Position numbers and translations under genes: made by a program. Positions 12,648 to 20,459 of a stretch of 32,107 bases of DNA are shown here, in pieces (positions within the stretch are counted from its first letter, which is position 1; each line of letters starts with the position of its first letter). The stretch lies in the IMG/VR virus record IMGVR_UViG_3300030331_000168, positions 1 through 32,107 of that record, one strand, 5' to 3'. The notes under the pieces are model-generated. The model made no database searches and was not told the origin of the DNA. It was given only the letters and a program-made list of their open reading frames with translations. The stretch comes from a virus.

Positions 12648-12679
12648 TTAGTGAAAAAAAAACAAAAACATTTCACTAA
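12648..12679. promoter_or_regulatory. Inverted repeat TTAGTGAAA / TTTCACTAA
   Basis: Two perfect nine-base arms (12648-12656 and 12671-12679) are separated by 14 mostly A residues. A third copy of TTTCACTAA overlaps the candidate promoter at 11112-11120. The repeat lies between the replication gene and a small gene. It could be a regulator binding site, an RNA hairpin, or part of an origin next to the initiator gene, where the A-rich spacer would melt easily. There is no U-run after it for a rightward terminator. Confidence 0.45.
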
Positions 12680-12733
12680 AACAAAAATAGTCAATCTAGT
12701 ATGTATTTATAAACAATAAACAACGAGGTAATT

Positions 12734-12982
12734 ATGATACTAGCTAAACTAAAACAAGATACAGAACCAAACGAAAATATAGTTTTTTGGGACAGTAAAA
12801 ATGAACAAGGAGTCCAAGAATATTATATGCCTGAAGATACTTATGGATTTATAGTAGATCAGGGTAAAACTGATGGTCAAAGACATTTAAGTTTTTTCTT
12901 TTTTCACGATCAAGAAAAATCTATAGAGTTCTTTGGTTTAGATACATTTGATAAATATGTAGAAACTATTGTAGTAAACTAA
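12734..12982 (+). CDS. Small acidic hypothetical protein
   Basis: The product has 82 residues. CGAGGTA lies upstream of ATG 12734 as a ribosome site. The protein is acidic, with strand-like segments (ENIVFWDSKNEQGVQEYY, HLSFFFFHDQEKSIEFFG) and a short C-terminal helix. It stands alone with non-coding sequence on both sides, which is unusual in this tightly packed genome and suggests separate control. I do not recognise the family. A small host-takeover or inhibitor protein is possible but unsupported. Confidence 0.6.
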   Translation: MILAKLKQDTEPNENIVFWDSKNEQGVQEYYMPEDTYGFIVDQGKTDGQRHLSFFFFHDQEKSIEFFGLDTFDKYVETIVVN

Positions 12983-12989
12983 AATTATT

Positions 12990-13071
12990 ATCGGCAGAGA
13001 GTGAAGAATATAAAAACTTTATTTTCTGTCGATTATCTGTTAAAAAAAACTTACCTAACTCATAGGGTAAG
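12990..13071 (+). promoter_or_regulatory. Two hairpins upstream of the terminase operon
   Basis: ATCGGCAGA (12990-12998) pairs with TCTGTCGAT (13025-13033), with one G-U pair and a 26-base A/T-rich loop. CTTACC (13050-13055) pairs with GGTAAG (13066-13071), which partly covers the GAGG ribosome site of the small terminase gene at 13078. The second could modulate start of late-gene translation. Both are moderate stems found by eye. Confidence 0.35.
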
Positions 13072-13077
13072 AGGATT

Positions 13078-13380
13078 ATGGCAAGACCGAAAAAATATAA
13101 CATAGATACTAAACAAGTAAGTAAATTAGCAAAATTAGGTTGTACGAATAAAGAGATTGCAGACTTTTATGGCTGTAGTGCTGACCTAATTGAAAAGAGT
13201 TATTCGGAATTTCTGACAAAAGGGCGAGCAGAAATGAAAATGCGTCTAAGACAGTTACAGTGGAAAAGTGCTGAAAAGGGGGCGATTGTTATGCAAATTT
13301 GGCTTGGCAAACAAATACTCGGTCAATCTGAAAATACAATAACCGAAGATGACGAACCACTGGCATGGTCAGTTGAGTGA
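13078..13380 (+). CDS. Terminase small subunit (predicted)
   Basis: The product has 100 residues. The N-terminal half is a helix-turn-helix (VSKLAKLGCTNKEIADFYGC, SADLIEKSYSEFLTKGRAEM). It is followed by a conserved helix, LRQLQWKSAEKGAIVMQIWL, and GKQILGQ, a pattern common in small DNA-packaging proteins of phages. It lies two genes before the large terminase. It should bind the packaging site on phage DNA and help the large subunit start packaging. Its TGA stop overlaps the next GTG start (GTGA). Confidence 0.75.
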   Translation: MARPKKYNIDTKQVSKLAKLGCTNKEIADFYGCSADLIEKSYSEFLTKGRAEMKMRLRQLQWKSAEKGAIVMQIWLGKQILGQSENTITEDDEPLAWSVE

Positions 13381-13919
13381 TACCTTTTCCAAAGAAAAAA
13401 TATAACATAATTTATGCCGATCCACCTTGGACTTACAAAGTTTGGTCAGGAAAAGGTAAAGAAAAAAAATCAGCAGAAAATCATTATGATTGTATGACTG
13501 ATGAAGATATTAAAAATTTACCTATCAAAAATATATCAGATGAAAATTCTATATTATTTTTATGGGTTACTTATCCGTTACTTGAGCAAGGATTATTAAC
13601 AATAAAAGAATGGGGTTTTAATTACAAAACTTGTGCTTTTAGTTGGATTAAAAAAAATAAAAAGTCTGATAGTTTATTTTGGGGTTTAGGTCATTGGACA
13701 AGAGCCAATAATGAAATTTGTTTATTAGCTACTAAAGGAAAACCGAAAAGAGTTTCCAAAGGAGTTCATCAAGTAGTTTACGAGCCAATTAGAGAACATT
13801 CACGAAAACCAGATTGTGTAAGAGATCGCATAGTAGAATTATGTGGTGATATTTCAAGAATAGAATTGTTTGCTAGACAAAAAGTTGATGGCTGGGATAG
13901 TTGGGGCGATGAATTATAA
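13377..13919 (+). CDS. MT-A70 family DNA adenine N6-methyltransferase
   Basis: The product has 180 residues with a GTG start at 13377. The catalytic DPPW is D15-W18 in NIIYADPPWTYKVW. The family pattern continues with LFLWVTYPLLEQGL, WGFNYKT, RANNEICLLATKG and a C-terminal IREHSRKPDCVRDRIVELCG, then RIELFARQKVDGWDSWG. All conserved blocks are present and the length is normal for phage members. It probably methylates adenine in phage DNA using SAM, protecting it from restriction or marking it. Its position between the two terminase genes, overlapping both, is notable. Confidence 0.88.
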   Translation: MIPFPKKKYNIIYADPPWTYKVWSGKGKEKKSAENHYDCMTDEDIKNLPIKNISDENSILFLWVTYPLLEQGLLTIKEWGFNYKTCAFSWIKKNKKSDSLFWGLGHWTRANNEICLLATKGKPKRVSKGVHQVVYEPIREHSRKPDCVRDRIVELCGDISRIELFARQKVDGWDSWGDEL

Positions 13920-15133
13920 TGCCACTTACAAAACCACAAAAAGAAGTTCTTACTTGCGATAAACGCTTTAGAGTTCTTATATCTGGTCGTAGGTTTGGCA
14001 AAACATTTTTAGCAATACAAGAAATGGCAAAGTTTGCTAGATTTCCAAATCAGCGTGTTTGGTATGTCAGTCCTAGCTACAGACAAAGTAAAACTATTTG
14101 TTGGGATATGCTCAAAGAACAAATGATAAAACATAAGTGGATAAAAAAGATTAACGAGTCAGAATTATCTATTACATTAAGGAATAATTCACAAATAAGT
14201 CTAAAAGGTGCTGATAATTCACACAGAGATAATTTACGAGGCGTAGGCTTAAATTTTATTGTTATGGACGAGTTTGCTGATATACAACCACAAGCATGGT
14301 ATGAGGTTTTAAGACCGACATTATCAGATACGCTAGGACACGCTTTATTTTGTTCAAGTCCAAAAGGATTCAATTTCGCCTATGATCTTTATAGCAAAAG
14401 AGACCCAGAGTGGCAGAGTTTTAAATACACTACATTAGAGGGTGGTCAGGTATTACAGTCAGAGATAGATCAAGCAAAGAATGATTTAGATGAGAGAACT
14501 TTTCAACAAGAGTATCTTGCTACATTTATTACTTATGCTGGCATTATTTATTATAACTTTGACAGAGATAAAAACATCGTTGAAACATTTAGTAACAATT
14601 CAACTACCTTACATATTGGTTTAGATTTTAACGTCTCACCTATTTGTGCTGTTGTAGCTATAATAGAAAATGATAGTATTTACGTTGTAGATGAGATACA
14701 AATATATTCTAGCAATACTAATGAAATGGTTGAAGAAATAAAAAATAGATACAAAAATAATCACACTGTAATTTATCCTGACCCATCTGCCAGACAAAGA
14801 AAAACATCGGCTGGTGGACAAACTGATTTATCAATTCTTATCAATGCTGGTTTTGATGTTAAGTGTAGAAACAAAGCACCATTAGTTAGAGATAGAATAA
14901 ATGCAGTAAATTCTAAATTAAAAAACTCAAATGGTAAAAATAGTTTGTTCGTTTTAAAATCTTGCAAAAACGTAATCAAAAGTTTAGAAAGACAGATATA
15001 CAAAGAGGGTACTCATGTTCCTGACAAAGACAGTGGTTTCGATCACTTCAATGATGCGTTAGGTTATTTAGTTGAATATAAATATCCTATCAGACGAAAC
15101 TTTGAGCCTAGCCCTCCTAGTAGGTGGAGTTAA
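13919..15133 (+). CDS. terL: Terminase large subunit
   Basis: The product has 404 residues. The ATPase domain has Walker A SGRRFGKT (22-29), Walker B NFIVMDEFAD (112-121, D117-E118) and motif C FCSSPKG (144-150). The RNase H-like nuclease domain has HIGLDFNVSP with D236, a central acidic region (VVDEIQIY) and a C-terminal DSGFDHFNDALGY with the last metal-binding Asp. It pumps DNA into the prohead and cuts concatemers. The start overlaps the methyltransferase stop (TAATG) and its own stop overlaps the portal start in the same way. Confidence 0.95.
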   Translation: MPLTKPQKEVLTCDKRFRVLISGRRFGKTFLAIQEMAKFARFPNQRVWYVSPSYRQSKTICWDMLKEQMIKHKWIKKINESELSITLRNNSQISLKGADNSHRDNLRGVGLNFIVMDEFADIQPQAWYEVLRPTLSDTLGHALFCSSPKGFNFAYDLYSKRDPEWQSFKYTTLEGGQVLQSEIDQAKNDLDERTFQQEYLATFITYAGIIYYNFDRDKNIVETFSNNSTTLHIGLDFNVSPICAVVAIIENDSIYVVDEIQIYSSNTNEMVEEIKNRYKNNHTVIYPDPSARQRKTSAGGQTDLSILINAGFDVKCRNKAPLVRDRINAVNSKLKNSNGKNSLFVLKSCKNVIKSLERQIYKEGTHVPDKDSGFDHFNDALGYLVEYKYPIRRNFEPSPPSRWS

Positions 15134-16563
15134 TGGATAGAAAATTTTTGACATCAAAGCACCCACTTTGGAACGCAAACATAGCAAATTGGGAGTTTTA
15201 TATTCGTAGTTATCTGGGTGGTAATGATTATAAAAATGGTTATTACCTCCACAGATATATTTTAGAATCACCAGAGGAACACGATCAAAGAATTAGACAT
15301 ACTCCATTAGATAACCACTGCAAGAATGTGGTGCAAATATATACAAGTTTTTTATGGCGAGTCCCACCAACTAGAGAATATGGTAGTTTAGATGGCGACC
15401 CACAACTAGAGTCATTTATCAACGATGCTGATTTAGATGGCAGATCATTCAATACTGTAATGCGTGAGGTTCAAATGAACGCAAGTATCTATGGTAATTG
15501 TTGGGTAATAATTGACAAGCCACAAACAAATACAAAAACTAGAGCAGAGGAATTAGAGCAAGACATCAGACCTTATATGTCTATCTATACGCCAGAAAAT
15601 ATTATTAATTGGAATTACAAAAGAGCATCAAGTGGTAGATTCTATCTTGATATGCTTTTACTTGTAGAAGATATAAATGCAGACAGGGCAATCGTAAAAT
15701 TATTTACAGAGGAAAGTATTTCTACTTTTGAGGTAGAAGATTTTGAAAAAGAATATGCAGATGGTGAGGCAAGACTTATTGAAGAAGTACCAAACCCTAT
15801 TGGTAGAATACCAGCAGTAAATGTTTACAATCTTAGAGGTAACAAACGACCAATAGGTATTAGTGATCTAGCTGATGTTGCATATTTACAACAGTCTATC
15901 TACAACGACTACTCAGAAAAAGAACAACTTATTAGATTAGCAAACCACCCAAGTTTAGTTAAGACTCCTAATGTAGAGGCTAGTGCTGGTGCTGGTTCGA
16001 TCATAGAAATACCAGAGGATATGCAAGCCGACCTAAAACCTTACATCATTCAACCAAGTGGACAAAACTTAGATGGGATTATGAATTGTATTAGAATGAA
16101 AGTAGATGCTATTGATAGAATAACACACATGGGTTCAGTCAGAGGCACATCAGGACAACAAATCTCTAGTGGTATTGCACTACAAACAGAGTTTCAGCTA
16201 CTCAATGCAAAGTTATCAGAAAAAGCAGATTATTTAGAAAACGCTGAAGAACAAATCTGGTCATTGTTTGCTATGTGGCAAAATAAAGATTGGGACGGAT
16301 CAGTAGATTATCCTGATACTTTTGATGTCAGAGACTGGGCTAATGACTTACAATTTTTACAAATGGCTAAATCTAGTGGCATAAAATCAGAAACATTTAA
16401 CAAAGAGTTAGATAAACAAATAGCAGAGGCTGTAATTGATGATGACCAAATGATTAAAACAATAAATGATGAGATTGACTCTGCTAGAGGTTTACGAGGA
16501 CAATTCAGAACAACTGAGGTAGAGGGGCAGACAGTAGGTGGCGAAGAAGAAGAAACGAACTAG
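15133..16563 (+). CDS. Portal protein
   Basis: The product has 476 residues from ATG 15133; a GTG nine bases upstream is also possible. GGTGGAG before the ATG and the TAATG overlap with terL favour the ATG. The protein is acidic and helical with the portal order: an N-terminal region DNHCKNVVQIYTSFLWRVPP, a wing-like domain with NASIYGNCWVIID, a stem/crown region IGISDLADVAYLQQSIYNDY and a long C-terminal helical part, SSGIALQTEFQLLNAKLSEK. Size and position directly after terL fit a dodecameric portal at the capsid vertex. The extreme C-terminus is Glu-rich. Confidence 0.85.
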   Translation: MDRKFLTSKHPLWNANIANWEFYIRSYLGGNDYKNGYYLHRYILESPEEHDQRIRHTPLDNHCKNVVQIYTSFLWRVPPTREYGSLDGDPQLESFINDADLDGRSFNTVMREVQMNASIYGNCWVIIDKPQTNTKTRAEELEQDIRPYMSIYTPENIINWNYKRASSGRFYLDMLLLVEDINADRAIVKLFTEESISTFEVEDFEKEYADGEARLIEEVPNPIGRIPAVNVYNLRGNKRPIGISDLADVAYLQQSIYNDYSEKEQLIRLANHPSLVKTPNVEASAGAGSIIEIPEDMQADLKPYIIQPSGQNLDGIMNCIRMKVDAIDRITHMGSVRGTSGQQISSGIALQTEFQLLNAKLSEKADYLENAEEQIWSLFAMWQNKDWDGSVDYPDTFDVRDWANDLQFLQMAKSSGIKSETFNKELDKQIAEAVIDDDQMIKTINDEIDSARGLRGQFRTTEVEGQTVGGEEEETN

Positions 16564-16729
16564 AAGAGTACCAAAAGATAAGGACTCAGGCTTACCCAAA
16601 AAATATTTATCTGGGCTTAAAGGCAGAAAAAGATCAAGAAGAGCCAGCCTTATCAAACAAGTATCATCAATTTATAAATCTGGTGGTTTCATACCAAGAG
16701 CATTACTTAGAGCAAGGACTAAGGCATAA
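16538..16729 (+). CDS. Small basic head-region protein
   Basis: The product has 63 residues with a GTG start at 16538. GAGGGG ten bases upstream supports it. It overlaps the portal end by 26 bases. The sequence runs MAKKKKRTRRVPKDKDSGLP, then KKYLSGLKGRKRSRRASLIK and GGFIPRALLRARTKA. The KDKDSGLPKKYLSGL pattern recurs in small marine phage proteins as I recall. The high charge suggests binding to DNA or to the acidic portal tail. Function is not established. Confidence 0.6.
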   Translation: MAKKKKRTRRVPKDKDSGLPKKYLSGLKGRKRSRRASLIKQVSSIYKSGGFIPRALLRARTKA

Positions 16730-16971
16730 TGGCAGTTAGACGTAAACCTTTATCAGCAAGTGTCAAAGCAACACTTAGAAGAAAAGCAAAAGCAAAAAAA
16801 GGCGTTACATATTCAACACTTGTTAAAGTATATCGTAGAGGTCAAGGTGCTTTTTTAAGTGCTGGTAGTCGTAGAGTTCCTATGGCTAGCTGGGCGATGG
16901 GACGTGTAAACTCGTATTTAAGGGGGTCAAGAAAACACGATACTGACCTTAGAAGAAAAAGCAGAAAATAA
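16729..16971 (+). CDS. Small basic head-region protein (RGxGA...WAMGRVNSYL type)
   Basis: The product has 80 residues and both ends overlap neighbours as TAATG. It shows YSTLVKVYRRGQGAFLSAGS, then WAMGRVNSYLRG and KHDTDLRRKSRK. This pattern also occurs in proteins of large viruses and phages annotated as domains of unknown function (DUF5824-like by recall, uncertain). It is very basic. Placement between portal and minor head protein suggests a virion or head-assembly role. Confidence 0.6.
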   Translation: MAVRRKPLSASVKATLRRKAKAKKGVTYSTLVKVYRRGQGAFLSAGSRRVPMASWAMGRVNSYLRGSRKHDTDLRRKSRK

Positions 16972-17246
16972 TGGCAACATATCAAGGTAGATCAGTTAAG
17001 TTGGGAAAACCATTTAGAACCCCATCAGGTAGTAAAAAATTTGCTGTTTATGTCAGAGACAGAAAAACTGGAAATGTCAAAAAGGTAAGATTTGGCGACA
17101 AGTCGATGAGCATTAAATCAAACATACCAGCCAGAAAACGTAGTTTTTTAGCACGCATGGGTGGAGTTTTGAAAAGAGTTCGTGGGCAAAAGAATCTTAG
17201 TCCAGCTTTTTGGAGTATGTACTCTTGGCGTAACAGTATCAAATGA
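16971..17246 (+). CDS. Conserved small basic phage protein (KPFRTPSGSKKFAVYV type)
   Basis: The product has 91 residues. YQGRSVKLGKPFRTPSGSKK and FAVYVRDRKTGNVKKVRFGD, followed by IPARKRSFLARMG, match a domain I recall in many marine phage head regions. Relatives usually end with a Cys/His-containing segment (RARHNC ... KARYWSCKMW). Here the Cys residues are missing and the end reads AFWSMYSWRNSIK. It may have lost a metal site while keeping the fold. Function unknown; location points to head assembly. ATGA/TAATG junctions couple it to both neighbours. Confidence 0.65.
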   Translation: MATYQGRSVKLGKPFRTPSGSKKFAVYVRDRKTGNVKKVRFGDKSMSIKSNIPARKRSFLARMGGVLKRVRGQKNLSPAFWSMYSWRNSIK

Positions 17247-18151
17247 GCAAGATATTAGATAAACTTGCAGATCAACACGAAGAACGCATAGTAAATACCT
17301 TATATCGTTTAGAGGAAGATGTTGTAAAAGCAGTCAGACAAGCAACTGGTGGTAGTCTTGATACTACTGACATAAGATTAGCAATAGAATTACAACCAGA
17401 ACTAAGACAAACAATAGAAAATGTTTTTTTAGAAGAGGCAGATTTATTAATCAATGAAGATTATAATAAAATAGCAAAAGAGGTTTTAGATGAATTTGGC
17501 AAAATGCCCATACCAGTCAATTTTAAAACTCTTACAGAGGTAGATTTATTTACAATTAATTCTCTTAAAACCCAAACATTTCAAGGTTTTGAAGATATTG
17601 CAGAGAGATTTTTAAAAGAAATAAACGATGAGGTTTATCAAAGTATTATAGCTGGCAGACCTTTTGACGATATGGTTAGTAATATCAGGGGGCATATTAA
17701 TGGAGTGTATCAGCAATCAAATATAGCTGAGATAAATGAGTTAGTAGATTTTATAAATGAGAATAAATACAACATGAACATGAAACAACAAGTTGAAGAT
17801 GCAATAAGAAAACTACATACACAGTATGCATCAGACAGATCAGGTGAAAACTTGCGTAGATATTCTGGTCAGATTGCTCACGACTCTGTAATGCAGTTTC
17901 ATGGTCAATTCACAGTTAAAAAAGCAAAAGATGCTGGCTTAAATCATTTTCAATACGTTGGGACATTAGTTCGAGACTCTAGACAATTTTGCCGAAGAAT
18001 GGTAAACAGAACACTAACCGAAACAGAAATTAGGAGTATTTGGAAAAACGAGGGTTGGTCTGGTAAATCAAATGGCGACCCATTTATTGTTAGAGGTGGC
18101 TATAGATGCAGACATACTTGGATTCCAACAGACCCTAACTGGAAAATATAA
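17243..18151 (+). CDS. Minor head protein, Mu F / SPP1 gp7-like
   Basis: The product has 302 residues. The first 225 are mainly helical. The C-terminal domain has the family signature: LNHFQYVGTLVRDSRQFCRR, then MVNRTLTETEIRSIW, GDPFIVRGGYRCRHTWIP. The Cys/Asp/Arg residues of DSRQFCR and the GYRCRHTWIP end are typical of the Mu F-like head morphogenesis domain. It is expected to sit near the portal and to assist head assembly or DNA ejection. It lies between portal and scaffold as in other siphophages. Confidence 0.82.
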   Translation: MSKILDKLADQHEERIVNTLYRLEEDVVKAVRQATGGSLDTTDIRLAIELQPELRQTIENVFLEEADLLINEDYNKIAKEVLDEFGKMPIPVNFKTLTEVDLFTINSLKTQTFQGFEDIAERFLKEINDEVYQSIIAGRPFDDMVSNIRGHINGVYQQSNIAEINELVDFINENKYNMNMKQQVEDAIRKLHTQYASDRSGENLRRYSGQIAHDSVMQFHGQFTVKKAKDAGLNHFQYVGTLVRDSRQFCRRMVNRTLTETEIRSIWKNEGWSGKSNGDPFIVRGGYRCRHTWIPTDPNWKI

Positions 18152-18164
18152 AAGGGAGTATTAA

Positions 18165-18881
18165 ATGGCTGATGAAAACCAAGTAGAACAAACTACGGAA
18201 ACTAAAGAAACAGAACAACCAGTTGAACAACCAACTGAGGCTGTAAACACACACACATTTTCTGAGGAAGATGTAAACAATATTGTCAAACAAAGACTGG
18301 CAAAAGAGAGAGCATCTATATTTAAAAAATTAGATGTTGATGATTTAGATACTGCAATCAATGCAGTCAAAACTCAAAAAGAGGCTGAAGAAAAAAGCAA
18401 AATACAAAAGGGTGAGTTTGAAAAATTATTAAAAGAAAAATCTGAAGAGTATGGAAAAAAAATTGGAAACCTAGAGAGTGAGTTAAGAGATATAAAAATT
18501 AACAAGGCTCTTTTATCTTCAGCATCAAAAAATCGTGCTATCAACCCAGATCAAGTTGTTGAATTACTGAAACCAAATTTAAAACTAAATGAAACTGGTT
18601 CAGTAGAAGTCCTTGATAAAAATGGTATTGCACGATATAACAGTAAAGGGGATACTCTATCTACTGATGAATTAGTAGAAGAGTTTTTGAATGCAAACCC
18701 ACACTTTGTTTCTGCTACTCCTAGTGGCAGTGGCTCAGTGCCAAATGTAGGTCGGAACGAACTTAATACTCCGTTAAAGTTGAGTGATTTAGATATGAAT
18801 AATCCAGAGGACAGGAAGAAGTACGCTGAATATAGAAAACAACGTAATTCAAAACCAACTGAGATTATTTTAAATAAATAA
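18165..18881 (+). CDS. Capsid scaffold protein (predicted)
   Basis: The product has 238 residues. The Gln/Thr/Glu-rich N-terminus (about 1-30) looks disordered. A coiled-coil stretch at about 65-115 (KEAEEKSKIQKGEFEKLLKE, KSEEYGKKIGNLESELRDIK) and a C-terminal domain, NPDQVVELLKPNLKL and NNPEDRKKYAEYRKQ, follow. A charged coiled-coil protein directly before the capsid gene is the classic layout of a gp20/scaffold protein. It should guide coat assembly and leave the prohead. A good GGGAG ribosome site precedes ATG 18165. No protease gene is seen, so removal may not need one. Confidence 0.78.
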   Translation: MADENQVEQTTETKETEQPVEQPTEAVNTHTFSEEDVNNIVKQRLAKERASIFKKLDVDDLDTAINAVKTQKEAEEKSKIQKGEFEKLLKEKSEEYGKKIGNLESELRDIKINKALLSSASKNRAINPDQVVELLKPNLKLNETGSVEVLDKNGIARYNSKGDTLSTDELVEEFLNANPHFVSATPSGSGSVPNVGRNELNTPLKLSDLDMNNPEDRKKYAEYRKQRNSKPTEIILNK

Positions 18882-18904
18882 CCATTATAAAGGAGTAAAA
18901 AAAA

Positions 18905-19747
18905 ATGGCTAACGAAACGACAAGTAGCACGATTTCAGAACTATATACTGAGATTGTTGCAGAGGCTTTGTTTGTAGCAAACGAACAAAGTATAATGAGA
19001 AATCTAGTGCGTAACTACACTATTTCAGGTGGTGGCAAATCTGTAGAAGTACCAATCTACGGAGTAGTATCAGCATCAGCAGTGAGTGAGGCATCAGACT
19101 TATCAAACACAGCAGTGAATCCAACATCAGTTACTATAACAGCAAGTGAAGTAGGAATCATGACCACATTAACGGATTTAGCAAGAAACTCAGCATCAAG
19201 AAATGTTGGTGCAGATGTAGGCAGATTATTTGGTGAGGCTATTGCAAAAAAAGTTGATACAGATTTATCAGCATTATTTACAGGCTTTTCAGAGGGTCAA
19301 GGTTCTGCTGGTGGGGAACTAACTATTGATGAAATGTTTAAAGCAGTTGCAAAACTTAGAACTGCAAACGTCCCAGCACCTTACTATGGAGTATTTCACC
19401 CAAAGGTAATGTATCAGATCAAAAAACAACTAACTAACACATTTGTTGGTAGTGCTGGTAATATGCCAGACATGGGTAATGAGGCACTAAGACAAGGGTT
19501 TGTTGGTACTATTGCTGGAGTTCAAATTTTTGAGAGTTCAAACATTGCAGTAGATGGTTCTGATGACTCTATTGGTGCAATCTTCTCACAAGATGCTTTA
19601 GGTATGGCTATGATGCAAGACCTAAAGATTGAAAGCCAAAGAGACGCTTCTCTTCGTGCAGATGAAATTGTAGCAACAGCAGTGTATGGAGTAGGTGAGT
19701 TACATGACTCTTATGGAGTTAAATTAACTGCTGACTCAGCACTTTAA
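18905..19747 (+). CDS. Major capsid protein, HK97-fold (predicted)
   Basis: The product has 280 residues. A strong AAAGGAG site precedes ATG 18905, as expected for the most abundant protein. The sequence is rich in Ala, Ser and Thr. It shows GGGKSVEVPIYGVVSASAVS (N-arm/E-loop-like), TTLTDLARNSASRNVGADVG, GVFHPKVMYQIKKQLTNTF and a C-terminal DASLRADEIVATAVYGVGEL with HDSYGVKL, typical of compact HK97-fold coats. It follows the scaffold gene and is followed by a hairpin. No obvious N-terminal delta domain is present, fitting the separate scaffold. Confidence 0.88.
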   Translation: MANETTSSTISELYTEIVAEALFVANEQSIMRNLVRNYTISGGGKSVEVPIYGVVSASAVSEASDLSNTAVNPTSVTITASEVGIMTTLTDLARNSASRNVGADVGRLFGEAIAKKVDTDLSALFTGFSEGQGSAGGELTIDEMFKAVAKLRTANVPAPYYGVFHPKVMYQIKKQLTNTFVGSAGNMPDMGNEALRQGFVGTIAGVQIFESSNIAVDGSDDSIGAIFSQDALGMAMMQDLKIESQRDASLRADEIVATAVYGVGELHDSYGVKLTADSAL

Positions 19748-19761
19748 TAATTAATTAATAT

Positions 19762-19790
19762 AGGGGTGGTCAATCCACCCCTTATTTGGT
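19762..19790 (+). terminator. Hairpin after the major capsid gene
   Basis: AGGGGTGG (19762-19769) pairs perfectly with CCACCCCT (19775-19782) around a five-base loop, TCAAT. It is followed by TATTTGG, a poor U-run, so partial termination or 3' end protection is likely. It would raise capsid mRNA relative to downstream tail genes, a common phage arrangement. Confidence 0.65.
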
Positions 19791-19800
19791 ATAAAAAATT

Positions 19801-19983
19801 ATGAGTATTGAAACAGTAAAACTTGTTAATAAAAAAGGTGAAGTAATAGAAAGATACAAACACGACTATGAAAACAATCTTGAAAGATTTAATATGCGTG
19901 GTTGGTCTTTACAAACTGCAAAAACAGTAAGTGAAACAGCTGTTGTAAAAAAAGTTACAAAAAAAAAGAAAAGTAAAAAATAA
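19801..19983 (+). CDS. Small protein with RGW motif and lysine-rich tail
   Basis: The product has 60 residues. An N-terminal beta-like part, VKLVNKKGEVIERYKHDYEN, is followed by FNMRGWSLQ and a tail ending KKVTKKKKSKK. A 57-residue protein encoded at 21363 has the same design (YQKRGWQVQ plus a Lys-rich tail), suggesting an ancient duplication or shared short domain. It lies between capsid and connector genes; a small virion or assembly role is likely. No good ribosome site precedes ATG 19801. Confidence 0.6.
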   Translation: MSIETVKLVNKKGEVIERYKHDYENNLERFNMRGWSLQTAKTVSETAVVKKVTKKKKSKK

Positions 19984-20459
19984 TGGCGACCAGCCAATTT
20001 AGTGTTGCGAATACTAATTTGCAAAAAATACAGCCTGACATTTTAGGCTTTGGTATAGCTGACTTTGGCGATCAATTACAGTTTGCAGAGAATGATGTTC
20101 TTAGACGAATCCGAGAGGAATGGTGGGAACGATACAGACATCAAGTAAGATATAAAGATATTACTAAAGTTACATCTGTAGAAATGGTAAATAGTAAACT
20201 TACCGATTCGCAATGGACACAATCAGTAGTTTATTTAGCATTATGGAAATATATTTATCCAATATTAACAAAATGGCGAGACCCAGATACAGGCGAGGGT
20301 AAAGATACTTTCCAAGTTCAAATAGATTTTTATAGAGATAGATATGAGGAAGAGTTCCAAGCAATATTGCGTGATGGCGTTGAGTACGATGAAGATGGTG
20401 GGGGGACAGTATCTGATAGTGAAAAAGAGCCTTTGCACATGCTTAGACTTGTCCGATAA
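19983..20459 (+). CDS. Head-tail connector / adaptor protein (predicted)
   Basis: The product has 158 residues. It has helical segments (DVLRRIREEWWERYRHQVRY, TQSVVYLALWKYIYPILTKW) and a C-terminal helix DRYEEEFQAILRDGVEYDED. The order capsid, connector, completion protein, terminator, tail tube matches siphophages, and a mostly helical protein of this size fits the gp6/gp15-type adaptor that docks under the portal. It starts and ends with TAATG overlaps. The fold is inferred from size and position. Confidence 0.68.
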   Translation: MATSQFSVANTNLQKIQPDILGFGIADFGDQLQFAENDVLRRIREEWWERYRHQVRYKDITKVTSVEMVNSKLTDSQWTQSVVYLALWKYIYPILTKWRDPDTGEGKDTFQVQIDFYRDRYEEEFQAILRDGVEYDEDGGGTVSDSEKEPLHMLRLVR

